Below are positions 10,502 to 19,915 of a stretch of 64,000 nucleotides of DNA, piece by piece (the first letter of the stretch is position 1; each line of letters opens with the position of its first letter). This DNA comes from an uncultured Acetatifactor sp. (GTDB lineage: Bacteria; Bacillota; Clostridia; Lachnospirales; Lachnospiraceae), in NCBI GenBank assembly GCA_947627535.1, contig CANQWM010000001.1, positions 124,001-188,000 on the forward strand, given 5' to 3'. A program made the position numbers and the translations under genes. The notes beneath the pieces are model-generated. The model was not told the DNA's origin and did no database searches. It saw only the letters and a list, made by a program, of their open reading frames with translations.

Positions 10502-12301
10502 ATGGAGAACAGGATTATCAGGGAGAGACTTGCGGCGCTTCGGTCCGTGATGAGAGAAAAAAAGATAGATTATTATATGATACCGACGGAAGACTTTCAC
10601 AACTCCGAGTATGTGAATGATTATTTTAAGGTGCGGGAATATTTCTGCGGATTTACCGGTTCCAACGGTACGCTGCTGGTCTGGCAGGAGGGCGCCGGCC
10701 TCTGGACGGACGGCAGATATTTTATCCAGGCGGAAAGGGAACTGCAGGGAACGGGAGTGGAACTGTTCCGTATGCTGGACGAAGGCGTGCCCACTCTGGA
10801 AGAGTTTCTTGTACAGAATATGGGAGAGGGACAGACGCTCGGCTTTGACGGAAGAGTCGTTTCCGCGGGGGACGGCCTGAAGTATGAAAGGAAGCTGAAG
10901 GAAAAGAAGATCCGTTTTGCATGCGGGGAAGATCTGGCGGAGGAAATCTGGCGTGACCGCCCGGCTTTTCCGGCGGGAAAGGTGAGCGTACTCGACGAGG
11001 CGCTTGCGGGAGAGAGCGTGGAATCGAAGCTTGACAGGACGCTGGCGCAGGTGGAGAAGGAGGGAGCGGACGGTCTGTTCCTTTCCAAACTGGACGACCT
11101 GATGTGGCTTTTTAACATCAGGGGCTGTGATGTGGAATGCAATCCCGTGGCCATGTGTTACGGGTATTTTGAGAGGGAGCAGGCGGTCCTGTTCATCCAG
11201 CAGGCTGCGCTGGACCGGCAGACGAAAGACTATCTGGCGGAGAAAAATATCCGGGTGGAGGAGTACGGAACTGTAGGGGATTTTCTGACGAGACTTCCCG
11301 GAGAGAAGAAGGTTATGCTCGATTCCCGGTATACCGGCTATGCTCTGTACAAGGCGCTGAATGACCGGGGGGAGACGGTGGACAAAAAAAATCCCACGGA
11401 ATTGTTAAAGGCTGTGAAAAATCCCGTGGAGCTGGCCCGCATGGAGGAAATCTATTTAAAGGACAGCGTGGCGGTGACAAAATTTATCTGCTGGCTGAAG
11501 ACTAACATCGGGAAAACGGAGATCACCGAGCTTTCCGCGGCGGATTATCTGGAGGGACTGCGCCGCCGGATTCCGGAATTTCTGGATCTCTCGTTCCCTA
11601 CTATCGCGGGGTATCGGGCAAACGCCGCTATGATGCATTATGAGGCCACCCCGGAGAATCATGCCGTTCTGAAGCCGGAGGGGATGCTGCTGGTAGATTC
11701 CGGCGGACAGTATCTTGGCGGCACTACGGACGTAACCCGGACGATCGTGCTGGGACCGTTGACGGAGGAAGAAAAGCGCCATTACACGGCGGTGGCGGCG
11801 GGTATGCTTCAGATGAGCGCCGCGCGCTGGCTTCACGGCTGTACCGGGCGGAATCTGGACATTCTGGCGCGCCAGCCCCTTTGGAATATGGGGCTTGATT
11901 ATAAATGCGGCACCGGCCACGGGGTGGGCTATATCCTGAATGTGCATGAGGGACCTCAGAGCCTGCGGTGGCGCTATGCGGAGGGCGTGGGCGAGACCGT
12001 GCTGGAAGCCGGCATGGACGTGACTAATGAGCCGGGCGTTTACATCGAGGGAAGCCACGGAATCCGCATCGAAAATGTGATGGTGGCTGAGAACGATGAA
12101 AAGAATGAATACGGCCAGTTCATGCATTTTAAGACGCTGACATGGGTTCCCATCGATATGGAAGCCATAGACGAAGCGTACCTGACGCCGGAACAGAAGA
12201 CATGGCTGCACGATTATCAGCAGAAGGTCTATGAGAAGGTATCCCCCTATCTGACGGCGGAGGAAGCAGAGTGGCTGAAGAAGGAGACCGATGCCGGATG
12301 A
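10502..12301 (+). CDS. Xaa-Pro aminopeptidase (M24B family)
   Basis: Creatinase N-domain (YMIPTEDFHNSEYV) and M24 motifs (DSGGQYLGGTTDVTRT, GTGHGVGYILNVHEGP, NEPGVYIEG); start taken at MENRIIRERL rather than track start 10343. Confidence 0.88.
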   Translation: MENRIIRERLAALRSVMREKKIDYYMIPTEDFHNSEYVNDYFKVREYFCGFTGSNGTLLVWQEGAGLWTDGRYFIQAERELQGTGVELFRMLDEGVPTLEEFLVQNMGEGQTLGFDGRVVSAGDGLKYERKLKEKKIRFACGEDLAEEIWRDRPAFPAGKVSVLDEALAGESVESKLDRTLAQVEKEGADGLFLSKLDDLMWLFNIRGCDVECNPVAMCYGYFEREQAVLFIQQAALDRQTKDYLAEKNIRVEEYGTVGDFLTRLPGEKKVMLDSRYTGYALYKALNDRGETVDKKNPTELLKAVKNPVELARMEEIYLKDSVAVTKFICWLKTNIGKTEITELSAADYLEGLRRRIPEFLDLSFPTIAGYRANAAMMHYEATPENHAVLKPEGMLLVDSGGQYLGGTTDVTRTIVLGPLTEEEKRHYTAVAAGMLQMSAARWLHGCTGRNLDILARQPLWNMGLDYKCGTGHGVGYILNVHEGPQSLRWRYAEGVGETVLEAGMDVTNEPGVYIEGSHGIRIENVMVAENDEKNEYGQFMHFKTLTWVPIDMEAIDEAYLTPEQKTWLHDYQQKVYEKVSPYLTAEEAEWLKKETDAG

Positions 12302-12918
12302 ACCGGCATGTCTGCGGTCTGTTCGTTTAGTATAGCGGCAATATCCTGCGGCGCAGTTTTATTGGCTTCATGTCCTGCACCGGGAATGATATGCAGCTTC
12401 GCCTGCGGCAGCAATTCCGCCAATTCCCTGGAAGCCTTTAAATTTGCGCTGTCCTTTTCTCCGCATACGATTGCCGCCGGACAGGTTATTGCGGCTAATT
12501 GAGACGTAAAATCTAATGTCCGCATGGAATGGGATAATTTTATCATATTCTTTTTTGATATTCCCATATTTGCAAAAGACCTGTTCGGCATACAGTGAAA
12601 CAATAAATTTTGAAAATCTATCAGGAAACGAGGGACTTTATACTGTGCGCCGATCAGAATGAGAGAGCAAACTTTATCTTCATGCCGGATAGCAAAGTCA
12701 AGTGCAAGAATTGCGCCTAATGAAAGACCACAAATACAAAGGGGTTCGGTTCCATCCGCATACTGTCGCTCCAGATCGGTTAAAAGCCGGAGATAGGATA
12801 TATCATTTGTGTCGGAAAAGAGCTCCGGACAATCTATGTCAGAAACTGAAAGCTGTCGCGTCACCTCGTTCCAGTCTTTTGCTGTCTGCCCCAGGCCGTG
12901 TAAAATAACAATTTTCAT
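12247..12918 (-). CDS. Alpha/beta hydrolase
   Basis: MKIVILHGLGQTAKDW, GLSLG nucleophile elbow, C-terminal GAGHE. Confidence 0.75.
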   Translation of the reverse strand: MKIVILHGLGQTAKDWNEVTRQLSVSDIDCPELFSDTNDISYLRLLTDLERQYADGTEPLCICGLSLGAILALDFAIRHEDKVCSLILIGAQYKVPRFLIDFQNLLFHCMPNRSFANMGISKKNMIKLSHSMRTLDFTSQLAAITCPAAIVCGEKDSANLKASRELAELLPQAKLHIIPGAGHEANKTAPQDIAAILNEQTADMPVHPASVSFFSHSASSAVR

Positions 12919-13721
12919 TTTTCTGCATTTTTCCCCCTGTGTGCCCTGTGTGAAAAGAAATAATCAAGACCAAAAAATACAAAGGACAACAGGAGAGTAG
13001 TTCCGCTGTTAAATATGTCGGATGTATAGTCAATCCGGGCCTGCGGCAAAAAGCAGGACACAGTATGAATGATTGCAATTGGTACAGGCACTAAAACCAA
13101 CAGGGCAAAGCCAAACGCCCTGTACCATCGTCTTCTGCACTTGTGAAAAATGCCGTAAATTATCCATATTGCACCAATCGCTATCAATGTGATACAACTG
13201 CCCAGTTTAAACAGGATCGGTTTTTTCAAAAGCAGAGAAAGAACTGCCAGCAGCGGAATCGGGATAACGCTGATGATTATTAGAGTCTTCAATATAATTT
13301 TTGTTTTGGCCGTTAAAAGGGGAACAAGTACAAACCATGCCGCAATGACGGACACGCTGACAATTAATGACCAGGACAGCTTTTCCGCAGTAAAGTAATC
13401 GCAGATTAAGCATATATAAATTGCTATCAGTGCCGACGCAGAGACAATTACCAGGATCGTGCGCCTGCTTTTTTCGGACAATCGATAATTCCGCTTTTTA
13501 TACGGTAACTCGTCGGGGACGTTCCATTCGTCTTTGATAAGGTAATCAGAAGACACATGAAAGATATCGCTGAGCCGGGCGATAAAATCTAAATCCGGAA
13601 GCGATTGACCCAACTCCCATTTTGAAATCGTCTGCCGTGTAACCATTACCTTTTCAGCAAGCGCTTCCTGGGAAAGCCCGCTTTGTTTCCTTAACTTTTG
13701 TATTTTTTCTCCCAGTGTCAT
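12915..13721 (-). CDS. XRE-family HTH regulator with C-terminal membrane segments
   Basis: MTLGEKIQKLRKQSGLSQEALAEKVMVTRQTISKWELGQSLPDL; hydrophobic segments follow; SD AGGAGGC 7 nt before ATG 13721; possible in-frame extension to 13910. Confidence 0.85.
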   Translation of the reverse strand: MTLGEKIQKLRKQSGLSQEALAEKVMVTRQTISKWELGQSLPDLDFIARLSDIFHVSSDYLIKDEWNVPDELPYKKRNYRLSEKSRRTILVIVSASALIAIYICLICDYFTAEKLSWSLIVSVSVIAAWFVLVPLLTAKTKIILKTLIIISVIPIPLLAVLSLLLKKPILFKLGSCITLIAIGAIWIIYGIFHKCRRRWYRAFGFALLVLVPVPIAIIHTVSCFLPQARIDYTSDIFNSGTTLLLSFVFFGLDYFFSHRAHRGKNAEK

Positions 13722-13936
13722 GTAGTTTGCCTCCTGTCGCCAAGTCTTGAGATCATCATAGCCTTCAAGCCGTCTTACGTCTACCTGTTCATGCAGGAAG
13801 CGGCGCAACGAAGCGTTGCGACAAGCAATTTCAGCTATTTTCCGGGCGTCCCAAAACCGCATGTCCTGCTTTATTCCAGTTGCCGCTGCGTTTGTTTCAG
13901 GTAAAGCCATAGTGTGTACCTTTTCGGCATATCTCC

Positions 13937-13964
13937 ATTATACAGGCAAATTGAAAAATCGCAA
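13937..13964 (-). promoter_or_regulatory. Candidate promoter for the XRE-hydrolase operon
   Basis: On the minus strand TTGCGA-16 nt-TATAAT; TATAAT at 13942-13937. Confidence 0.45.
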
Positions 13965-14017
13965 TTGCTGAATTGTTACCAAGTTGGAGTTCTTACAAAA
14001 ATTTTCTGTATCTGGCA

Positions 14018-14228
14018 GCCCTGTTTTGATTTTCTGTTTTTTTCTGAGATTTCCTGTCCCTTTTCTGAGATTTCCTGTCCCTTTTCTGAGATTTCCTGTC
14101 CCTTTTCTGAGATTTCCTGTCCCTTTTCTGAGATTTCCTGTCCCTTTCCTGAGATTTTCTGTTTCTTTCCTGAGACTTTTGTAGGTTCTTTCCTGAAATT
14201 TTTGCAGGTTTCTTTCCTGAAATTTTTT
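14018..14228 (+). repeat. 21-bp tandem repeat array
   Basis: Five identical copies of TTTTCTGAGATTTCCTGTCCC at 14040-14144, then degenerate copies (TTTCCTGAGATTTTCTGTTTC etc.) to about 14228 with drifting spacing. Confidence 0.95.
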
Positions 14229-14230
14229 CC

Positions 14231-14259
14231 TTTACAAAACCTTTCAACCCTGTTACAAT
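14231..14259 (+). promoter_or_regulatory. Candidate promoter for Rpn-type gene
   Basis: TTTACA (14231-14236), 17 nt, TACAAT (14254-14259). Confidence 0.5.
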
Positions 14260-14353
14260 CAATCTATCCTTGAAAAATCAAATCTTCTTTATTTCACGCA
14301 ATTTCTGCGGCATTTTTCAAGACAACAATTCATCTCACAGGAGGAGTCTGCCT

Positions 14354-15382
14354 ATGACAGAGGACGAAACGAAAAACGAAACAAAAAACAGAGCCCAAAC
14401 CGGAGCCCAAACCAAAACCAAAGGCAGAGCCAGAAAAAGGCTTCCAAAAGTGTCAAACCGGGAGTTAAAGTCCGACGTGTTCACGGCTCTTTTCAGCGAG
14501 CCGGAAAATGCCGCGAAACTCTATACGGCCCTCTCCGGCGAAGAGACCGCCCCGGAGGATATCCAGATCACCACGCTGGAGGGCGTGCTGTTTTTGGCCC
14601 GCAAGAACGATCTGGGCTTTACCGTAAAGGAGCGGATGCTGGTTATCAGCGAGCACCAGTCCACGGTAAACGAGAATATGCCCCTGCGGAGCATGCTCTA
14701 TTACGGCCGCACCATGGAGAAGCTTCTGCAGGACCGGAACCTGTACCGGGAGAAGCGCGTCCCGATCCCGACGCCGGAGTTTTATCTGTTTTACAACGGG
14801 GCAAGGGACGTACCCGGTGAAAAAGTATTAAAACTTTCGGACGGGTATATTGTCAAAACCAAAGATCCTATGTTAGAATTGAAGGTGAAGATGATCAACA
14901 TCAATCTTCCGGCGGGACACAGGTTGCTTCGGGACTGCGTGCCGCTGTATGAGTATTCCTGGTTTATCGAACGGGTGAGGACGTACGTAAAGGAAGGTCA
15001 GGACCGTGACAGTGCGGTTACCCTTGCGGTGAAGGACAGTGTGCGGGAAGGGATCTTTTCGGACTTCGTGACGAAGCATGGGTCGGAGGTGGAGAATATG
15101 CTGTTTACGCAGTTTAACATGGATGACGCCCTGGAGGTGAGGTACGAGGAGGGCGTGGAGGATGGCCTGGAACAGGGCCGCACCCAGGGGGAACGCCGTC
15201 TTCTGGTCCATTTGGTCTGGGGCAAGCTTCAGAAGGGAGAGAAGCCGGAGAAGATCGCGGAGGATCTTCTGGCGGACGAAGCGCAGATTCGCCGGATCTG
15301 CGAAGCGATTGCGGCCTGCGGCCCGGAGGAAGCGGTCGTTTCCCGCTGGCTGGAAGACGGGTCTGAGAATCCGGATACCTAA
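14354..15382 (+). CDS. Rpn family recombination-promoting nuclease / putative transposase (PD-(D/E)XK)
   Basis: LKSDVFTALFSEPENAAKLYTAL, MLVISEHQSTVNENMPLRSMLYYGR (E-x-Q core), family-typical C-terminal coiled region; SD GGAGGAG upstream of ATG 14354. Confidence 0.85.
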   Translation: MTEDETKNETKNRAQTGAQTKTKGRARKRLPKVSNRELKSDVFTALFSEPENAAKLYTALSGEETAPEDIQITTLEGVLFLARKNDLGFTVKERMLVISEHQSTVNENMPLRSMLYYGRTMEKLLQDRNLYREKRVPIPTPEFYLFYNGARDVPGEKVLKLSDGYIVKTKDPMLELKVKMININLPAGHRLLRDCVPLYEYSWFIERVRTYVKEGQDRDSAVTLAVKDSVREGIFSDFVTKHGSEVENMLFTQFNMDDALEVRYEEGVEDGLEQGRTQGERRLLVHLVWGKLQKGEKPEKIAEDLLADEAQIRRICEAIAACGPEEAVVSRWLEDGSENPDT

Positions 15383-15409
15383 AATAAATATAAATTTCTA
15401 AACCGTTTA

Positions 15410-15438
15410 TTGACTTTTACAGACAGGTTTGAGATAAT
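15410..15438 (+). promoter_or_regulatory. Candidate pckA promoter
   Basis: TTGACT-17 nt-GATAAT. Confidence 0.55.
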
Positions 15439-15530
15439 ACAAAAGATGTTAAAAAATGTAAGTCCTGCGCCAGTGGGGTTTGAAGGCAGGAAGACGTAAC
15501 AAAAATATTTTAAGGAAAGAGGTAAAAAAG

Positions 15531-17135
15531 ATGGCAGAACTGAATTTGACAAAGTACGGCATCGCCGGCACCACCGAGATCGTACACAACCCTTCTTTTG
15601 AGATGCTGTATGAAGAGGAGACCAAGCCCGGTCTGGAGGGCTATGAAAAAGGCCAGGTCAGCGAACTGGGCGCCGTGAACGTTATGACCGGTATCTACAC
15701 CGGACGTTCCCCCAAAGATAAGTACATCGTCATGGACAAAAACTCCAAGGATACCGTATGGTGGACTACTGAGGGATACAAGAATGACAACCATCCCATG
15801 ACGGAAGAGACATGGGCAGTGGTGAAGAAGCTGGCACAGGAGGAGCTGTCCAACAAGAGACTCTTCGTCGTGGACGCTTTCTGCGGCGCAAACAAGGATA
15901 CCCGTATGGCAGTCCGCTTTATCGTTGAGGTTGCATGGCAGGCTCACTTTATCAAGAACATGTTCATCCAGCCTTCCGAGGAAGAGCTTAAGAACTTTGA
16001 GCCTGACTTTGTGGTGTACAACGCTTCCAAGGCAAAGGTGGAGAATTACAAGGAGCTGGGTCTGAATTCTGAGACCTGCGTTGCGTTCAATATTACCAGC
16101 CGCGAGCAGGTTATTATCAACACCTGGTACGGCGGAGAGATGAAGAAGGGTATGTTCTCCATGATGAACTATTACCTTCCTCTGAAGGGCATCGCTTCCA
16201 TGCACTGCTCTGCAAACACCGACATGAACGGTGAGAACACCGCTATCTTCTTCGGACTTTCCGGAACCGGCAAGACGACCCTTTCCACCGACCCCAAGCG
16301 TCTGCTGATCGGCGACGACGAGCACGGCTGGGACGACAACGGCGTGTTCAATTTCGAGGGCGGCTGCTACGCAAAGGTTATCAATCTGGATAAGGATTCC
16401 GAGCCCGACATTTACAACGCCATCAAGAGGAATGCGCTTCTGGAGAACGTGACTCTGGACGCAGACGGAAAGATCGATTTCAACGACAAGAGCGTTACCG
16501 AGAATACCCGTGTTTCCTATCCGATCAACCATATTGAGAAGATTGTTCAGCCTGTTTCCGCAGGACCTGCGGCAAAGAACGTGATCTTCCTGTCAGCGGA
16601 TGCATTCGGCGTACTGCCTCCCGTGTCCGTATTGACTCCCGAGCAGACCCAGTATTATTTCCTGTCCGGCTTTACGGCAAAGCTGGCCGGCACGGAGCGC
16701 GGTATCACCGAGCCTACCCCTACCTTCTCCGCATGCTTTGGCCAGGCGTTCCTGGAGCTGCATCCTACAAAGTATGCAGAAGAGCTGGTGAAGAAGATGC
16801 AGGCAAACGGCGCTAAGGCATATCTGGTGAACACCGGATGGAACGGCACCGGAAAGCGTATCTCCATCAAGGATACCCGCGGCATCATCGACGCAATCCT
16901 GAACGGCGATATCGCCAAGGCGTCCACCAAGAAGATTCCTTACTTCAACTTTGAGGTTCCCACCGAGCTGCCCGGAGTTGACACCAACATTCTGGATCCC
17001 CGGAATACTTATGCGGATGCTTCCGAATGGGAGACAAAGGCAAAGGATCTGTCGCAGAGATTCATCAAGAACTTTGCGAAGTATGAGAGCAACGACGCCG
17101 GCAAGGCACTGGTGGCTGCGGGCCCTCAGCTGTAA
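15531..17135 (+). CDS. pckA: Phosphoenolpyruvate carboxykinase (ATP)
   Basis: [16 protein letters not shown] kinase-1 loop, [20 protein letters not shown]. Confidence 0.96.
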   Translation: MAELNLTKYGIAGTTEIVHNPSFEMLYEEETKPGLEGYEKGQVSELGAVNVMTGIYTGRSPKDKYIVMDKNSKDTVWWTTEGYKNDNHPMTEETWAVVKKLAQEELSNKRLFVVDAFCGANKDTRMAVRFIVEVAWQAHFIKNMFIQPSEEELKNFEPDFVVYNASKAKVENYKELGLNSETCVAFNITSREQVIINTWYGGEMKKGMFSMMNYYLPLKGIASMHCSANTDMNGENTAIFFGLSGTGKTTLSTDPKRLLIGDDEHGWDDNGVFNFEGGCYAKVINLDKDSEPDIYNAIKRNALLENVTLDADGKIDFNDKSVTENTRVSYPINHIEKIVQPVSAGPAAKNVIFLSADAFGVLPPVSVLTPEQTQYYFLSGFTAKLAGTERGITEPTPTFSACFGQAFLELHPTKYAEELVKKMQANGAKAYLVNTGWNGTGKRISIKDTRGIIDAILNGDIAKASTKKIPYFNFEVPTELPGVDTNILDPRNTYADASEWETKAKDLSQRFIKNFAKYESNDAGKALVAAGPQL

Positions 17136-17170
17136 GAAACAAAATAAAACGGCGGTTTAAGCCGTGAGCC

Positions 17171-17220
17171 ACAGACGGCGGGAGATCGTGTCAGCACGGT
17201 TCCCGCCGTCTGCTTTATAG
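17171..17220 (+). terminator. Terminator after pckA
   Basis: AGACGGCGGGA...TCCCGCCGTCT inverted repeat followed by T-rich sequence. Confidence 0.6.
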
Positions 17221-17334
17221 TGCGCTCCGGTTATTTTATTATGTTACGTCCCGGCAGCATGAAAACAGCGTCCTGTCCGGCGGTGAGCCGTTACGGGTCA
17301 TTTTCGGACAGGCGGAGAAAAGAGGAGGATTACC

Positions 17335-18732
17335 ATGAAAAAACAGGCGTTTAACCCTTATCTGCCGTCCTGGGAGTATATCCCCGACGGCGAGCCCTAT
17401 GTATTCGGAGACAGGGTGTATATTTACGGATCTCACGATATGTATAACGGATATGTTTTCTGCCTTGGCGATTATGTCTGCTGGTCTGCGCCTGTGGACG
17501 ACCTTGGCAGCTGGCGCTATGAAGGCGTGATTTATCCGAAAACTTCTGACCCGCTGAACCGGGATGGGAAAATGTGTCTGTACGCCCCGGACGTGACGGT
17601 GGGACCGGACGGGAGATATTATCTTTATTATGTGCTGGATCATGTTTCCGTGGTGTCCGTTGCGGTCAGCGACACGCCCGCAGGAAGATATGAGTTTTAC
17701 GGATATGTGCATCATGCGGACGGAACCCGTCTGGGAGACAGGGAGGGGGACCAGCCCCAGTTTGATCCCGGCGTCCTGACGGAAGGAAAGAAGACCTATC
17801 TTTATACGGGTTTCTGCGGCCGCGGAGACAAATCCCGGAAGGGTTCCATGGCGGCGGTGCTGGGCGAGGATATGCTTACCATTCTGGAGGAACCCGTATT
17901 GGTTGTGCCCGGCTGCGAGTATGCGCAGGGGACCAGCTTTGATGAGCATCCTTTTTTTGAAGCGTCCTCGATTCGGAAAAACAATGACACCTATTATTTT
18001 GTGTATTCCTCCTCTGTCATGCATGAACTGTGTTACGCCGTCAGTAAGAATCCCACATCCGGATTTACCTATGGCGGGGTGCTGGTCAGCAACTGTGATC
18101 TTCATATCGATACCTATAAGCCGGCGGCCCAGCCCATGGCGTATGGGGCGAACAACCACGGGAGCATTGTAAAGATCGGGGAGCAGTGGTACATCTTTTA
18201 CCACCGCCACACAAACGGAACCTGGTACAGCAGGCAGGGCTGCGCGGAGCCGATAGAGATCCTGGCAGACGGCAGTATTCCCCAGGTAGAAATGACATCC
18301 TGCGGATTAAACGGCGGGCCTCTTGCAGGAAAGGGGGAATATCCGGCATATATTGCATGTAACCTGTTCTGCAGCCAGCAGTCCGCTTATGTGGGCGGCG
18401 ACCGGTTCCCGAAAGTTATGCAGGACGGCAGGGACGGTGACGAGGAGCCGGGCTACATCGGCAACATACAGGACTCCGCCACGGCGGGTTTCAAGTATTT
18501 TGACTGTAAAGACGTAAAGGAGATACGAATCAAGGTCAGAGGCTATGCGGACGGTGTCTTTGAGGTACGAACCGCTTGGGACGGCGAGCCGTTAGCTTCG
18601 ATCCGGGTGCAGTATTCCAACGTCTGGGAGGAATATGCCGCGCCTGTCAGGATACCGGATGGAAAGCAGGCGGTCTATCTCACCTACCGGGGAGGCGGAA
18701 ACGCAAGTCTGTTATCTTTTGCATTACGGTAA
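17335..18732 (+). CDS. Glycoside hydrolase family 43-like protein with C-terminal carbohydrate-binding-like domain
   Basis: NPYLPSWEYIPDGEPYVFGDRVYIYGSHD, APDVTVGPDGRYYLYY, FFEASSIRK. Confidence 0.82.
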   Translation: MKKQAFNPYLPSWEYIPDGEPYVFGDRVYIYGSHDMYNGYVFCLGDYVCWSAPVDDLGSWRYEGVIYPKTSDPLNRDGKMCLYAPDVTVGPDGRYYLYYVLDHVSVVSVAVSDTPAGRYEFYGYVHHADGTRLGDREGDQPQFDPGVLTEGKKTYLYTGFCGRGDKSRKGSMAAVLGEDMLTILEEPVLVVPGCEYAQGTSFDEHPFFEASSIRKNNDTYYFVYSSSVMHELCYAVSKNPTSGFTYGGVLVSNCDLHIDTYKPAAQPMAYGANNHGSIVKIGEQWYIFYHRHTNGTWYSRQGCAEPIEILADGSIPQVEMTSCGLNGGPLAGKGEYPAYIACNLFCSQQSAYVGGDRFPKVMQDGRDGDEEPGYIGNIQDSATAGFKYFDCKDVKEIRIKVRGYADGVFEVRTAWDGEPLASIRVQYSNVWEEYAAPVRIPDGKQAVYLTYRGGGNASLLSFALR

Positions 18733-18853
18733 GTCCACCGTAAGTTTTGCCGGACGGGTGAGAGAGACAGGAGCGGGTTACAGGAAATGTCACAGGAAAT
18801 GTCATGGGAAATGGTAAAAAGGAATCGGGATCTTTTCCGGAAAAGGAGGATTT

Positions 18854-19633
18854 ATGGCAGTCGGCAATTTTGAATTTTACTCACAGTGTCTGAGGAGAAA
18901 CGTATCGTTTCGGGTGATCGTGCCCAACGAAGGAGACGGGACGGACGCGGCGCCCATGAAGACGCTGATGCTTCTGCACGGCTATAACGGAGGATACTCC
19001 GACTGGCTGTGGAACAGCAACATTGTGGACCTCGCCCAGGCCCACCATCTCTGCATTGTTCTACCGAACGGTGAGAACAGTTTTTATCTGGATGGAGAGG
19101 CAACCGGACGGCAGTACGGAACCTACGTGGGGGATGAGCTGCTTGGGTATGTACGAAAGACATTCCGGCTGTCGGACAAGAGGGAGGATACTTATGTGGC
19201 AGGATTTTCCATGGGCGGCTTCGGGGCTATCCATACGGCCTGCCAGTTCCCGGAGAATTATGGCGGGGCAGTTGCGCTTTCCTCCGCGCTTTTGATCGGG
19301 GGGATCGATTCCATGAAGCCCGGCGACGACAACGGGGTCGCAAATTATGAATATTACCGGCTGATGTTCGGCGATCCGGCTACCGCAAAGGACCGGGATG
19401 TCAATCCGGAAAAGCTGCTGAGAGAGCTTGTGGCTGCCGGGAAAAATGTGCCAAAGTTTTATGTCGCCTGCGGAGAACAGGATTTTCTTGTGAACCCGAA
19501 CCGCCGGTTCAGGGCGTTCCTGGAAGAACAGGGCATTGAACACTGCTATCAGGAGGGTCCCGGAGAACACAATTTTGAATACTGGAACCGCCATATCGGG
19601 CCGGGTGTCCAATGGGTTTTGGAAAATTGTTGA
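18854..19633 (+). CDS. Alpha/beta hydrolase, esterase D/acetylesterase-like
   Basis: LMLLHGYNGGYSDW, GFSMGGFGA nucleophile elbow, GEHNFEYW. Confidence 0.8.
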   Translation: MAVGNFEFYSQCLRRNVSFRVIVPNEGDGTDAAPMKTLMLLHGYNGGYSDWLWNSNIVDLAQAHHLCIVLPNGENSFYLDGEATGRQYGTYVGDELLGYVRKTFRLSDKREDTYVAGFSMGGFGAIHTACQFPENYGGAVALSSALLIGGIDSMKPGDDNGVANYEYYRLMFGDPATAKDRDVNPEKLLRELVAAGKNVPKFYVACGEQDFLVNPNRRFRAFLEEQGIEHCYQEGPGEHNFEYWNRHIGPGVQWVLENC

Positions 19634-19672
19634 AAAAAAGCGCCAAAAGTGGATAAATCCCAAATTTTCCTG

Positions 19673-19701
19673 TTGTAATATCCGGGAGGATTGGCTATAA
19701 T
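19673..19701 (+). promoter_or_regulatory. Promoter of ncRNA gene
   Basis: TTGTAA (19673-19678), 17 nt, TATAAT (19696-19701). Confidence 0.7.
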
Positions 19702-19707
19702 GAAAAT

Positions 19708-19885
19708 AACCTGAAATGTTCGATAACTCCTGTTCATTTTTGAACCTACATTTACTTTAAACGGGATTCCTATATTGCCAGGTGGCTGTCAAGCCCTCAC
19801 TCGGCGGCAGGTTCCGCCGAGGATTGGAAGGGAAGGCAAAAGCCTGACTGCGGTGACCCACCTAGCGCTGCTAGGAGTCAAAAAA
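19708..19885 (+). ncRNA. ssrS: Probable 6S RNA
   Basis: Own promoter; long-range closing pairs ACTCCT (19726-19731)/AGGAGT (19873-19878) and AGGTGG/CCACCT; internal hairpin CTCGGCGG-CAGGTT-CCGCCGAG; GTTCATTTTTGAAC hairpin; overall rod-like layout. Family name is from recall, not a covariance search. Confidence 0.62.
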
Positions 19886-19915
19886 CAGGAGGCGGCATTT
19901 TGGGGTTATAGACAG

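Noticed and set aside
14018-14228. CRISPR array
   Set aside because: Units are contiguous with no unique spacers and no cas genes nearby; it is a simple tandem repeat
13914-14273. Plus-strand 119-aa ORF with PFSEISC repeats as a gene
   Set aside because: No convincing SD; translation is a by-product of the 21-bp repeat in a pyrimidine-rich intergenic strand
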